Shown here: positions 40,001-53,772 of the stretch, piece by piece
Layout of the letters: every line of letters begins with the position of its first letter
Numbering within the stretch: the stretch's first letter is position 1
Assembly: GCA_034509425.1 (NCBI GenBank)
Contig: JAVTVJ010000121.1
Span: forward strand, 1,488,001 to 1,552,000
Source of the DNA: Eopsaltria australis
Lineage: Eukaryota; Chordata; Aves; Passeriformes; Petroicidae
Length of the DNA stretch: 64,000 bases
Direction: 5' to 3'
Notes under the pieces: generated by a model
Told to the model about the DNA's origin: nothing
Seen by the model: the letters and a program-made list of their open reading frames with translations, nothing else
The model's database searches: none
Translations under genes and position numbers: made by a program

Positions 40001-43000
40001 ACACTGCACATAGCACACAAATATAGCACCTTTATTCTGAGGCTCTGACTTCTATGACAATAAAAGTATCTTTTAGTAATAGCTTTTGTGCTGGAAATAA
40101 ATGTGTGGTTTTTCCTGACTCTGAATTTGCTACCTGGTGAAAAACTTGCTTATACATGGGAGAATGGGAGCACAGTTGTGCTTTGTACTTGTTGAACTCA
40201 TCTACAGAAAGAAAATTGCCCAGCCCTACAGTGTAGTCTGATTCCAGGCTATGTGAAAGGATCAGGCAATGCTTCTACTTCACAGCACAGAGACAAAGGT
40301 TAATGAAAGCCAGGACCTTGGGGTTCAAATCTGTTCCTTGCTGCCACCATAACCATTCTGTGGATTAGAGAGCTTTCTTGCCATGTGGCTCTTCCCACAA
40401 CTTGAACAGTTTCCCATAAACAACATTTTCAGTTTTCAGCTATTTGTGTTTGGACTATTCTGGGTGTTTTTAGGAACAGCTGTGCAGCTGAGCATCTCCC
40501 ACTAAACTGGTAGTTAAAACCACTTCAGGCAACTAATTCAGGTGCTGTACAACAACGACAGCCCTGGAAAGCAAGGACGATGCTGTAGCTAAACAGCACA
40601 GTAGAAAGATAAAGACTGTAAAACCTCCTGCTCATATCTTACACTGTTTCAGAGTTTCCCTCACCTTTCAGGCAGAGTGTGGACCTTTTTAAAAGCTACA
40701 ACATAGTTAGAACAAAACACGGAGCCTTAAGAAACCATGCATAGAATGTCTGGAATATTTTACAGGACTTCACAACAATTTAATTGTTTTTACTTCTGGA
40801 AAAAAACCAACATGCATCTTCCTAGCTAACCTCGTTATCCAGAAACACATATCCAGAAAGCACTGAGCCTCTGTTTTTAGTACATCTCCACCCTCCCTTT
40901 GCTTCCCATTTTGTTCTGTAATTTTGCAATGCCTCTCAATGAAACTGCCTTTTTCATGATAATCAGTGGCCACAAGCTTTCCAACCCATAAGCAAACACC
41001 CTCTGTCCCTAAATAGTCTCTGTCTTTCGTCCAGCTACATCACTGAATGCCAATAGTTCCTCGTGTTCAGTGAACACACTTCAACACCTGCATCTTCTGG
41101 GCCTAAAATTATTTCTTTGACAGCACTTATACATACAGCATCTTTTGTCCCACAGCCTCTTAAACAAGCTAAAGATATACATGCTTTGTACAGAGGTCAT
41201 TTAATCATGGAAATGCAGCCAGCCTTGGCTGGAAAAGCAGCAACAGTTAATAGTGCATAGCAATATAAGAGCAGTTTAGGTCAGCAAACTATGAATGCAT
41301 TTGTTCCTAATGAAGCTGCTGCTGTAATTTAGGAAAGAAGCAGAATAATTATTCCGTTTGGAATTTGGCCAGGAGACCAAAATTAACAGCATTCAGACTT
41401 CAGTAAAAATGCTCAAGAGTTTAAAATGGCCCCAAATAATGTGGACCTTGGTTTTAAATTTCATTTGAAAGATGGATGAGCAGGTCATTTTGCTGACAAT
41501 GGGTCTCTAATTGGTCTGCCTCAGAGCACTTTTTGATCAATACTTTTTACTTCTTTGTGTAACAAAGATTCTGCATTCATCATGTCTCAATATTTTTACA
41601 TTCAATGCTTTGCAATCCCTTAGTTATAAACGTCATGATTTAGTTAGGCCAGAGTGAAGAAACTGGAGTAAATTCAGTATAGTTTGTACACTGAAAAGCC
41701 TTGATTTTTTAAAAAACTAATAATTTTGTCTTATGAGAAGAATCAGGAACTTTCCATCTAATGGTTTTAGACCAAATTAGGTTTCTTCTAGGAGTTGATT
41801 ATTTCTGCTTCTTCTGCTTCCTTACCAAAACAAAGATCGTAAAGAAAAGTGTCCTTTTTAATTTTAACTTGATGACTCACTGGGAATTTGGATGCCCTAG
41901 AATTACATTGTTTCTATCCCTGTCCCATGTTACACAGAGAATCTTATGATTGTTCAACCCCTTCACCACGGCCCAGGGCAAGGGCTTGGTTTATCCCTCT
42001 TGGTTCATCCGCTGAAGGCCCGGCTTCTCTGACCACAGACAGAGCTGTGAGTGCTCTGGACATGAACATGGACAAAACTGACATGTGGCTATTTCCATCA
42101 GGAAAAGCTGAGTGCAGAGAGACAGTTGTATGGACAGCATTTGTTTTCCAGGGAGCATCTTTCACTCACAGCAAACCAGGAGTAGCGTGCTCTTTGCTAG
42201 GGTAGCACATCAGCATTGACGCAGCAGCAAAGCTGTGTGAGCACAGCCATAGCCAGGCCTATAATCTACTTCTGATCTTGGCAGTAACCTCCCACTGACA
42301 TAATTGATAGGTCTGCTTCCAGTCATGGACTTCACACAACCTAACATTTACCCTCTGACCCACAATTATATTTAGAACATACACACACCTCTTCCTGCGC
42401 AGAGAATAAAAAGCTGCACGGTACATCTTTTAGGAAGTCTGTAAAGACTCCACTCATCCGTCCCTAAAGACAAAAGTCCTTTTCAAAGTTTTCCATCATG
42501 CTGTGCAGTAGTAGTTAACGTTGTCAATCTCCTATTTGTGTCTTACAAAGAAGACCAGAGAAATAACTAGGATACAATTTCATTATTCAGGTAAAAAATG
42601 TCCTTCCTTACAGCAATCCAGTTACTGAAGAAGTACTGCATGTTATGAGATATTACCAAGATACATATATTTTTCATCAAACATACTGAAGCTGGAACAA
42701 ACAATGTGAGACTTAATGTATCTGTGACCTCAGGAGACCAGCACAAAGCAGAAGGTTTTATCAAGTAATTTTATTATAAAAGTGAGTGATATACATGCTT
42801 AAAACATGTACCGAGGGAATGAGAGGCTGCAAAATATTAAAGTAACCCTAGACCACATTAGCATAGCCTTGATCTGCAAGAACGGTACTAGCAACAAACT
42901 TTAGCTCAGTACTGATCTTTTTAAACTTCACTTTCTTGTAATATCCTTTGTTATGTCAAATTTTAACTTCAAATGCAGTGAGCAAATTGCCCCATGTGTT

Positions 43001-44779
43001 TAAGTCTGGTCCTGATTTATACAAAAGGCACATTCTCTTTCTTCAAAGGTTGACTGAACAAAGTCCAAGAACTGTAGTCAAAGGATGCTTTTTGGTTTCA
43101 AGTTAGCAGTTGAAGTTAAAAGACATGATTTTTATGTTGCCTTTACTTAAGAATGTTATACCACAGTAATCTAGAAAGCACACCATAACAACTCCCTAGT
43201 ACGTCTGCAATAAAAATATTAATTGGGAATACTTTAAAAGGCCATGTGATTTGTCATCACCAAAGGAGGAGGATCACTATTCCTTCAGGTGACCAGAGTG
43301 CCTGCTCAGGGAAAAGAACATGCTCACTTCTGAAATGTTCCACTTCCCATAGATCTGAGATTCTGTCAGTCAAAACAGCACAAGTCTCAAAAGAAATGGA
43401 AAAATGAACCCCATTTCCCAGAAGGTACCAGACTAACTACTGCAGTGCATGCACTTTTAATAGATTTATGGCTTCTATGTATTGTAGTAGTTCCTCTTCT
43501 GGCAGCCCACATTTTTAAGAAATTTCATTTACTTTCTTCTGGAACAGAAAGTTTTCCTCGCCATAAACCAGTCTGTTGCAGAAGATGATCATAATGGCAT
43601 TTTGCTGTTGCTTGGAAAGAAGGTGAGCAGAGCTCTGCAGTTCTGAGGTGCAATCAGGGACCAGCTGTGCCGTGAGCTGCCTTCCCAGAAGGAACAAGCA
43701 CTGGAGCACTGCTGCACGTATGGCATTCCAGCACAATTCTCCAGCTGCACATTGCTTTCAGTTCTTGGGACACTGGGTCAACTCTTCAAAAGTCAGGTTT
43801 TCAGGGGGTTTCCTTCTCTGCACCCGCCAGTCTCAGTGCACCCAATTTCCCTGGACAAAATCCCTAGCAGAACAGCACCACTCCTATTCAAAGGCTCAGT
43901 GAAAATAAGCAACCTTGCAGGGAAGCACTTCCTTCCAGAAATTATGGTATACACGGATATTTTATACATTAGGACACTGCCAACATTATACAATGCCAGC
44001 TATTGTCACATCTGCAGTAGCTGGGCCCTGTAGTTCATTACCAGCAGCCATTACTATGAAGCCAAGTGTTCAACATAACATTGCTTACATGGCTTGGATT
44101 TAGAACTAAATGAAGAGAAAATATTGTCTAATACCTTATTTCAGAGTTATTAACTAGTTATTATCTATTATTTGTTGCCACAGTCTGTTGTATTCATTTT
44201 GATAGGCATTTAATTTAACATCAAGTAATTTTTTCTTCTAAATAATGGGATCATCTTCTGCCAAAAGCAATTCCTTTTAGCTTGCTTTTTTTGTTTTGTT
44301 TTATAAAATGAAATCTTCACCATGTAATCCAGACTAATCACTTCCCTGACAATCTGTCAGCAAAATACAGGGATACATGGCTCAAAATATAATACAAGCA
44401 AAATATGGTATGTCCAAACCTGCCTTCCTCAGGCTGTCATAATTCCTGATGAAGACTGGCTATATGTGATATGCTCCATAGCAGTACTAATGGCTCTCTA
44501 AGGACTACAGCTGAAGTGATTTGCCAGTGATACAGCCCAGATATCCCTTGCTATGAAATCTGAAAAATTACACAGTTACCTTGTAATTCAAAGTAAGAAC
44601 CTAATTTCATTATGTATTTTGTTCTTCTCAAAGAGAACAGGTATTACACTGTATGAAACAAAACCTTGAGAAAGGGAAAAATATCAAGAACCTATAGCTA
44701 AAGCAAAAATAATCTCAAAAATACACTAGTTCTTTGACTTAGGCCAACCTGCCTAAGTCTAAACAGAGAAAAAGGGAGG

Positions 44780-45622
44780 GAAGGACTGGCATCCAGAAGG
44801 ACCCTGACAGGCCTGAGAGGTTGGTCTGCATGAACTTCACAAAGTTCCAGCAGGCCAAGTGCAAGGTCCTGCACCTGGGCTGGGGCAGTCCCAAGCACAA
44901 ATACAGGCTGGGCAGAGAATGGAATGAGAGCAGCTCTGGGGAGAAGGACTTGGGGGTGTTGGTGGATGAGAGGCTGGGCATGAGCCGGCAGTGTGTGTTT
45001 GCAGCTCAGAAAGACAATCACATCCTGGGCTGCACCAAAAGAAGTGGGACCAGCAGGCCAAGGGAGGGGATTCTCCCTCTCTACTCTGCTCTTGTGACAG
45101 ACCTGGAATGCTGCATCCAGCTCTGGGACACCCAGCATAACAAGGGCATGGAACTGCTAAGGAAATCCAGAGGATTGTCCCCAGTATGATCAGAGGACTG
45201 GAGCACCTCTGCTATGAGGACAGGCTGGGAGAGCTGGGCTGTTCAGTCTGGAGAAGAAAAGGCTTCAGGGGGACCTTACAGCACCTTCCAGTGCCTAAAA
45301 GGGCCCCTAAAGAGCTGGAGAGGGACTTTGCATGGACTAGGGCCTGGAGTGGTTAAGACAAAGGGAATGGCTTCAAACTGAAAGAGGGAGGATTTAAATT
45401 AGACATTAGGGAGAAACTCCTTGCCATGTGGGTGGCTGGCCTCAGGCAGAGGGTGCCCAGAGAAGCTGTGGCTGCCCTATCCCTGGAAGTGCTGAAGGCC
45501 AGGTTGGATGGGGCTCTGAGCAACCTGGGCTGGTGGAAGGTGCCCTGCCCATGGCAGGGGGTGGAACGAGATGGTCTTTAAAGGCCCTTCCAATCCAGAC
45601 CATGATATGAGTCTATGATCTG
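44780..45622 (+). mobile_element. CR1 LINE, truncated copy with end of reverse transcriptase ORF
   Basis: This is the longest CR1 copy in the window, about 840 bp, in + orientation. Its left part still reads as the C-terminal region of the CR1 ORF2 protein: CKVLHLGWG, EKDLGVLVDERLGMS and then AAQKDNHILGCTKRS, followed by LPLYSALV. The open frame runs from 44821 to 45189 and then breaks. The rest is the CR1 3' region with the usual blocks (gatcagaggactggagcacc, gaggacaggctgggagagct, ggccaggttggatggggc, cccatggcagggggtgg) and ends in the conserved terminus near ccttccaatcc, with an imperfect ctatgat-type tail. It lacks all upstream RT and endonuclease sequence, so it is a dead, 5'-truncated insertion. 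It should not be annotated as a host gene. Confidence 0.92.
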
Positions 45623-48600
45623 TGCTTATGCATGACCTTAAAGCTCCTCTTAATAGCTGATTCTTATAAAAACTACCTGGGGAACCTCTCGTTCATTTGA
45701 AATTGATTATTTTCAGGGGAGATGAATTAGAAGAAAATTAAAATCAGGAATATACAGTTTCTTTGAAAGCCAGCCCTTAGGTTATGCTATTTGAAATATT
45801 TTAGGACTGTTCTCAAAGTTGCATAATTTCTTTAAATGTTCACAGTTTTTGCTACTGTGAAATTTTCTAAGATTAATTCATAACAAAAATTATCATCACC
45901 TCACTGGGATCCCTAGGGACAGTTGTAAAAGCTTTTAAGCAGACTTTTTTTTGGCTAAAAAGAATTATGGAAAACTTCTGCATCCATTTCAGAATTTGCA
46001 TTATATATGACCTATAAAAATACAGTCTCATTCTCATTTCTTAATTTCTTATTTCTGCAGCAAAAAGGAATGGAAAATGTGATATTAAGAGTACTACTGA
46101 GCCTTAAAGTTTGAGTAAATGGCTTATATGAATTTTTGCATTATCTTTTGACAAATACCATACAGAATGGACAGGCAAAAGCAGATGTAGCATTTTGAAA
46201 AATTTGTTTGCTGCCATTTACAGACTGTAATTTCAAAGCAGATGGAAAAATCCATTTTATCTCTTTTGTATTAATAAAAACTGATGTATTTAAAGTGCAA
46301 TAAATTCTGTAGAATTTCACATGGTAAGTTCACTAATCTGGAACAAACAGATTGAAAGACACATTTTTTTCAATACAACATGTGGTTGCCAGAAACACTA
46401 CAACTTTATCTAAAGAAATGAAAAGGATTAAAATGGTCCTGTAGTTAAATAAAGGAAAAAATCCTTAATTTTTGTTACAAATTGCTTTCTAAATAATGTT
46501 CTGACCTAAGATTCATGGTCCTAAGCAAATGTGCATATTTTTTATATTTTCTGTATCAAAGGGAAATTACTGTATTTATAATAAATTGTGTATTTCTGTA
46601 ATGTGCCACCAACACAAAACCTTTCACAATATATTCTGCTTTCTTATTCCATTTGTTATAAGACTTCCCAGAGTTCAAGACAAGAAACATATATGTGCAA
46701 TTCAGTAATATTTTATAAATTTTGTACAAAGATGGTTTAACCAGACAGAGTGCAAAATTTGACCTAACAAATAAATAGTATAAAGCATTCATCCAATGCT
46801 TTGCCAAAGTTTCAGCTACATTTTGTTTAGTGCAACATTTTCCAATCTTTTGACTTCCTTCTCTTGTTTTCTAGACGAGATGAAAGTCCATGAGTAACAA
46901 ATTCAGACCTACCATGAATAGGTTTGCTTTTGTCAGTCACCTTTAGGAAATTGCCCTAAGCCAGTGGTGTAAGTATGAAAGCATTGTTAGTGTATTGCAA
47001 CAACACAAACATTCCTAGTTACATCTTGATTTCAGAGTTATCTTCTACAATCTACCTTATATCTGGAAAACACGCTCTTGACATTTTTAAGGAGAATAGA
47101 CTCTGAATTCCTCAATTCCAGGGCACAGAACATAGTTGAAGTGCCTGCTTGAGGCTGATCCCAGAACCTGTATTTTTAAATGTGTATTCCTGCACTGCCA
47201 GATTAACTAGCTGTCAGGCATGAACTGCAGAGCAGATTGGACCATCTGTGAGGAAATATGACAAGGAAGATTTCTATCCAATAGTTTGAATTCTTTCTCT
47301 GCAGGAAATTTCAGTATAAGATGCCAAATGGAATTTGGAAATTAAAAAGAAATTAATAATTTTGGAGCTATAATTAGAACATAGAAAAGCAAGGAATACA
47401 GAGTAGGACACAAAGCTATTAAATCTCCATGGAAGGAACAGCTGCCTGCCTCTGTGCTCTTCCTAAGGGTGCTGTGAGGGCACTGCAGGCCAGTGGTGGC
47501 TGCTCTGGATTTCATGTCACGGTGTAGAGTGAAGGAACACACACAGATAAAGAGGTACAGGTCCATGTGCCACAGCCAGTGTGGATTTAGCAAGGTCTGC
47601 ACCCCATGGATGAGGCCCTTGCAATAGCACTGCTCTTCTCCATAGTAAATACATTTTAGACCCCTTACCTATTCCCCAATCACCACAAACCTAGGAGTTA
47701 ACTAGAAAATTCACAAGACTGACACCTGTGCTCTGCCCCACAGGTTATTCAACAAGTAACATGCCACATGTAAGTTTTTGGAACATTCAACATGGAATAA
47801 ACATGCATGAAAGAAACTTGAGAAGTTGGTTTACACTGTAAATTTTGAATGTTTTTGCAATGCATGTCATGGTCAGAATCTCTTTTATGTTTGCTTCCTT
47901 CTCCTCTTTTGTCTCCCAAGCAAGTTACTCAAAGACAAGCTTTACATCATTTTATGTGAGTGGATCTGTGGCAACTCTCTGGATTGTTGACTTTGTTACT
48001 CCCACAGTGCTCATCCGGTCCCTCGGCACTGCTTGCCTCCAGCCCTTCACTCAGCTTCCTCTTCAAAGTGAAGGCACTTCTCAAGCACTTGGTGAACCTC
48101 AGCTACTTAAAAGCCACAAGCACAAACTGGTCATTTGGCAAAGAATATTCTTCTTACCCGGCTGACGTAATCAGCCTTTCTCAATTAGCACTTATGGATG
48201 CAGCATATGCTCAAGGGCTTGTTTGCAGTGCACTTGGCTGCAATAGGCGTGACTCCCAGATGGAGAACTAGCTTTGTCTTATCCATGTTGCCACCCATGA
48301 AATGTTTCCACACACAAATGAAGGAACACAGCTAGGAAAAAAAAGAAAGTGGAGCTAGAGAAAACACCCTGATGGGGTTTCGTTTTAATTATATGCCTGC
48401 TTTTTTGGCGTATTCCACAATGCTAAAAATGAATACCACAGATGGAGGGTGGGTGTTAAAGGCCCACTGAACACTGAAATTCTACTAATCTGTTATAACA
48501 GGAAACATCTGTGCTAAATACAGTGTTTTGTAGCTCTTCCCATTTCAGTTGTAGAACATCAGTATTTACAGGACGCCACCAAGAAATTGTTTGAACTCGT

Positions 48601-51600
48601 GGTCACAGTCACTGCAAACCTAACACTGACTGATTTGTTGCTGTGAGTCATTTCAACAACTATGGATTTTGGAATACCAATATACTTAATCAATTACCCT
48701 ACGGTTTATCCAGACATCGAAGATTTGCAGTTCCAGAACTAACAGAGAAACAACTATTTCAATTCTTTCTAGGAGACTATATTAATTTCTATTTATGTGA
48801 ACAAAGTCAACAATTCTTTTAGCAATCTGTAACATTTTCAGGCAGTTTATAGATCAGATTTTCAGAAAGTTTGGGGAAGATTTTAAATGCATGTTTATCC
48901 TAACTTATGTTTATTTAAGGTTTCTTCATCCCTCAACTAAACCAATTTTCTCTCTCTCTTATAATCTCCTCTAATCTTGTAGTAATGTAGGAACTGCCAC
49001 AATACATCAGATCCAAGGGTCTGCCCACCCCAGTATCTAAATTCTGCTGGGACTAGCAGGAGCTGTGTCAGACCCTGGAATAAACAAAACATTTAGGGTC
49101 AATAATTAACCACCTCAAACAGATGTGCTACCCTCCTATCTACTCTGTATATATTAATCCTATTCTTCTCCTTTGCCTCTTGTCTGTTTGTTCTTCCTGT
49201 TTCATGAAGACTCTATTTTAGTGGCAGCAGCTCCACAGAGATCCAGATTTTGCTCCTGTGAGCATTTTAAGTTCTAAGAGACATCATCAATCAGCCTTTG
49301 AATATTTAGTGTCTTTCAAGTTTCTTTACTTTGGCATGGTTCTCTGGCTTTTGTTTAAGTGCTTTCAAGTGTATCCTCTTCAAATATGTTACCTATGAGA
49401 AGCCCTGGTTGTCTTGTTCGTGCTGCCTTCTTTATCCATAAAAGCCATCAACCAATATCTGAAACAAATCTGCTTCCTATTTGTTGTTACAAATTCTCCC
49501 TCCTAAATACAGTAGCTCGAAAGCAAGGGAGAGAGCCCTTTTGGTTTTCCTCTGTATTCATCTGTTTCAGATATGCTTCTGTTTGATGTGAGGGAGGTGA
49601 ACAAATAAGGCAGCTTCAAAAGGCTCTGCTCTTGTGTTGGTTTTGCTTGAAACCATAAAGCTCAGTCCTCAGGGAGGAAGGAGGCTGGCCTGGATTTCAG
49701 TCTTCCAATGAGCTTTGTTGCACGTGTTTGCTTGTTTGTTACACAGCCCAGTGAAGGGAAATGCCCTTAGCAGGCACATTGAGGTTCCCAAAGGCACTTC
49801 TGCTCTTCACAGTTACATCTACTGACACCCCAGTGCTCATTGGGGGAAAGTTTCCTATGTGTTACAGCTCTGTGTAAAAGCTGCTTTAACAACAGTAAAT
49901 TCAATGCAAACTTTTACAGGTCATCCCTGAAACAGGACACTGACAACAGCGAATATCCAAAATAAGACAGAATGCAGGTGCATAAAGTTCTGCCGCAGCA
50001 CGACCCTTTCCAGTAGTGCATAATCATGCAGAAATTTAGTCCTGTCTGCTGAAGAACAGAACTAATTGTAACGGGAAGCAGGAGTAGACCAGCTGCTCAC
50101 CTGTTTAAAGGCAGAGGCAATATACAAACACAGAATATTCTACACATAATGGAAGAGCATGGGCAGTCCAAACGTACTGGGATTTGTTCTCCCCTTTGAT
50201 TTGGTTCATCAATTCCGTGCTTTTCAGATTCGTCAAGCTTTCAGAGGCATACCCCACATGAACATGGTGTGCACATGAGACAGACAGACAGACCAGGCCA
50301 GGAAACAGCATTCATCCAAGGCAATTAAAGAAGCAATGCATTGTTATGAAAAGCACTCTGTGAACATTGAAATAAACAAAAAAATGCCTTTTTTTACAGT
50401 TTGAAGTAGAAGCAGATGACCCACTTATTGTACAACTATATTTATGTTTGGAAGTTGTGTTTGGGTTCTCTTTGTTTACAGCTGTTTATAATAAGGATTA
50501 CTCAGTGCAGCACATTTCAAAAATTATTAAAAGGCACAAATATTAAAGATACAAAATCTGCTAAGCTTATGAGAAAACTTGAAAATGCAAGAATGCCATT
50601 CTTAGTCCCAAATGTGCTTTCAAGTAAAGTCAGATAATATTCTGTGTGATGAGTCATGGAAGACTACCTTATCAGGGGCTGCAGGGTATGAAATGCATCT
50701 TGCAGGAGAAATTCATATTTCACAACACTATGCTCATGCAAATTAGTGGTTTTCTTTAATATCAGAAAACAAAGTTTGCTGATCAATTATTTAGTTTTGA
50801 ATTTAATACTGAAAAGTCTGATGGCTCAATAGCTATTGCTGTAAAGGAAGTTTCAGACTCATGTGCAGCTGCTGTATGTTTGACATAGACCATGAATCTA
50901 CACACAAAAGTCCATCTAAAAATGTCTCTTCAGAGTTATTTGGTATTAAAAATCCTAGAAAAGATAAAACAGGCAGAATAAATTTTGGATTTAAAAACTG
51001 CATTAAAAATTCAACCACATAAAAATTTTCTTGCTCTATAACCTCAGATGTATTAGCATAACCATCACATGAATCTTTTTTCAGATGCTAGTGGGCTATT
51101 ATAGGAACACAGGGCGGATCCTCAGCTGGTGAAAATCATTAGAGCTGCACAGAAGCCAATTTATGCTAGCTGAAGTTCTGGCCCATAAAATCTCTTCTAA
51201 ACCTGAAAGAACATCTTGTACTACAATATAACTGGTCTTCAGGTGATTGAAAAGCATCTTGATGAACAGTGTGGTTTCAGGAAAAAAAGCAGGACTGTGT
51301 GCCTGACAAATTTCTGCTCTGTGTTCCTTTCTTTAACTTGATTAGAAAGATATATTCAAGCAAAAACTTGCACGGTACCATGCATCATTAGTCACATGCT
51401 GCTTCCCAATAGTGACACCATCAATTTTATTTTAGATGTGAATATGTGCAAGAGGTCTAACTGTAACTGGAACATTAGCCAAGAAGCAGATGGGGACTGT
51501 GATTGAGAGTCTACCTCCTGGGTATATGTTGTACAAGCAGCAGCTCAGCAGAAGAGAGAAGGTTATCAAGCCCCCTTACAGTATATGCCAACCAGATATA

Positions 51601-53224
51601 AACACATCGACATAAGCCACAAATTTGGGGTTGGCCACTGTGTGTTTAAAAAAGATTCCATTTCATGTGAAGTCGGCAAAGCTGTGGCCTCCATGCAATA
51701 CAAAACATGTGTTCTGCCTATTTCACAGAGAGCAGTTTGGAATATCTATCTCTAAATTTAGAATCCAGATCACTACAGTAGGTATGAGTGATTTCAATGC
51801 GGAAAATGAAGTAATTGCAAATGCTGGGTGTTATGGAAAAGAGAGATCATATCTACAGAAAAAAACTTTTATTTAAATGGATCCTTCAAATTTTAAGATT
51901 AACATATTTAGCTATAATCATATTTAAACCTTGAATTTAAATAACTTAATTTCAGACACTTTTTAAGAATCAAGATTTTTGCAAATACCAAATGATTCCC
52001 TTCCTTTCCCAGAGCATGAGTAGCAAACATATCCAATTCTAAAGACTAAATTTTCCACTCACTCTTGAAAGCAACATCAGGACACAGTGTAGCTCGCATA
52101 TTCTGGGTGTCATTTTCCTACCCCAGCCTCCCAGCTTTCTGTACAGTCCCTGAGATGTCTGTTCCCTGGTTTTCTAGTACCTGTGGTACATTTTGTCCCT
52201 GCCAGTGGTACAGGACTGCAGCAGAGCTGCCTTACAGTTCACGTGGCTCTGGCAGAACACTGGGAGTGTCTCAGGAGCATCAAGCTCCACTCAGACACCA
52301 TTCTTACGATCAAACAGTGGAATAATATGAAGACCCAGCGCTCCCTAGTTTTCCCAGAGGATTCTCTTTTTCCTGCAATGATTTTCACCCTGAATATTGC
52401 AGCTCCCACTCACTACACCTCATGCAGATTCAAAAAAAGCCATTTTAGTAAGTGATGCAACGTGCTGCCAGTAACTCTGAGTAGCTATCGCACAGTCACT
52501 TCTGGTAAATACCTGGCTCCACTTTTTCCATTCTCATAATGTGCCAAAGACTCTTTCTTCTTATGCTTTTTGCATCAGGGTAACTAATTCCTAAAACAAT
52601 TTACATTATGTATTCATAGAATATTATATATGCAATAACAATACAAATCAAGCAGATCAAGTAAAGTAGTTATCAAGTGACCAGATAAACATGTTGAAAA
52701 TGGCAAATATCATAATTTCAATATTTGGATTCACAGGAAAATTATTTACCAGGAGTTTCCCACCTCTAATGATCATTACATTTGCAGAAGACCCACTCTT
52801 TTCTATATGAGCAGATAATAAAGGTAATTGGAATTACTCATGTAAATCAAATGGAGAAGAAAAGAAAACCCAAACCCACACTCTGCAAACACATTGTGTG
52901 ACAATGCTGTAGAGGCCATTGGGAGCAGCTCCTTCCGCTGGAACACAATCACATCTGCTCTCTGCAGACTAATGTGCCATAGCAGGCAATTTTGTGCTAC
53001 ATAAACTCATCCTCAACATGCACTGTGAAACCTCTCATTCAAATGCTGTACAATTATTCCCACCACACTGCTTAGTGCTCTCACCATTATTGCTGACATT
53101 CTGTGAACACTGGAAAGACAAATAAATATTAGCAATAACTGATGCAGAATTGCCAAATGAATTAAAGCCTGCCAAAGGAAGGCAGCTTCCTTCACCTTTT
53201 TTTCCTAGTTTTCCGCTTACCTCT

Positions 53225-53637
53225 TTAAGCAATGCTTCGTAATATGTTTATAATGTCATCCTGGTTTCCCACAGTGAGAAGTAAATCCAAACACTGATCC
53301 CTGTAGATTTTATCTTCAGGCAACCCCTTCCCAAAGATCCAACAGCCAGGTCTGTCCCTGACAGATCTATCACCTTGTTCCAGAACAATTCCTGTCTGCA
53401 GAAAGTGGAGCTTGCAGTCTTTCTCCTCTAAATGCTCTACTTTCTTGACTACTGTGCCTAGTGTCACCATTCAACCTGTCAGTCAGATCTGTCATCTTCA
53501 CATAATTTTCAGCCAACATGGTTCTAAGTTCACTGCAAGGCTGTGCTAAATCACACCAGTAATTTCCACCAGTCTTAACGTCACTAAAATACAGCATTTC
53601 CTGTCCAGCATGAAAGCCTAAATTCTTGTCAAAGTTC
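53225..53637 (-). pseudogene. Possible decayed protein-coding fragment, family unknown
   Basis: Read on the minus strand, an open frame from about 53637 gives a protein-like sequence including GGNYWCDLAQPCSELRTM and ENYVKMTDLTDRLNG. Near 53463-53475 the plausible reading moves to another frame, which continues with VVKKVEHLEEKDCKLHFLQT and ends QDDIINILRSIA with TAA at 53225-53227. The two halves together give about 135 codons with a heptad-like charged middle, suggesting a short coiled coil. A gtaagc donor-like string follows the stop. I do not recognise the family. It could be a broken retrocopy, an exon of a decayed gene, part of an old mobile element, or chance, since open frames of this size are not rare in this much DNA. 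Confidence 0.25.
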
Positions 53638-53759
53638 TATCTTCTGTCTTCTTTCCTTGCTCACCGAAAATACTGCTGTGATCAGAATTTTTCACTTATC
53701 AAATGTAATTTTGATCCTATCACCTCATTTGCTGTATTTCCTCCTTTTCAGTATACTTT

Positions 53760-53772
53760 CACACACACACAC
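53760..53772 (+). repeat. Short CA microsatellite
   Basis: Six CA units in a row in intergenic DNA, about 1.8 kb upstream of the proposed LIPC exon. Confidence 0.75.

Larger units (their letters stand above)
23646..44779. other. Intergenic DNA, middle part
   Basis: About 21 kb without a supportable gene. It contains a CR1 fragment at 27108-27310, GC-richer blocks at about 27700-28080 and 30480-31070, a short CAAA repeat at 28445-28464 and a TAA-rich run near 35310-35325. Small local duplications include ctattata near 25097 and 25114, and aaattgatattgc near 37347 and 37371. Open frames of 100-140 codons occur mainly in the GC-richer blocks, where stop codons are rarer, and show no recognisable family. 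Confidence 0.7.

Noticed and set aside
44698..45138. 146-codon minus-strand open frame
   Set aside because: It is antisense to the CR1 copy, a shadow of the GC-rich repeat.
44821..45189. 122-codon open frame as a host gene
   Set aside because: It is the tail of CR1 ORF2 followed without a break by CR1 3' sequence.
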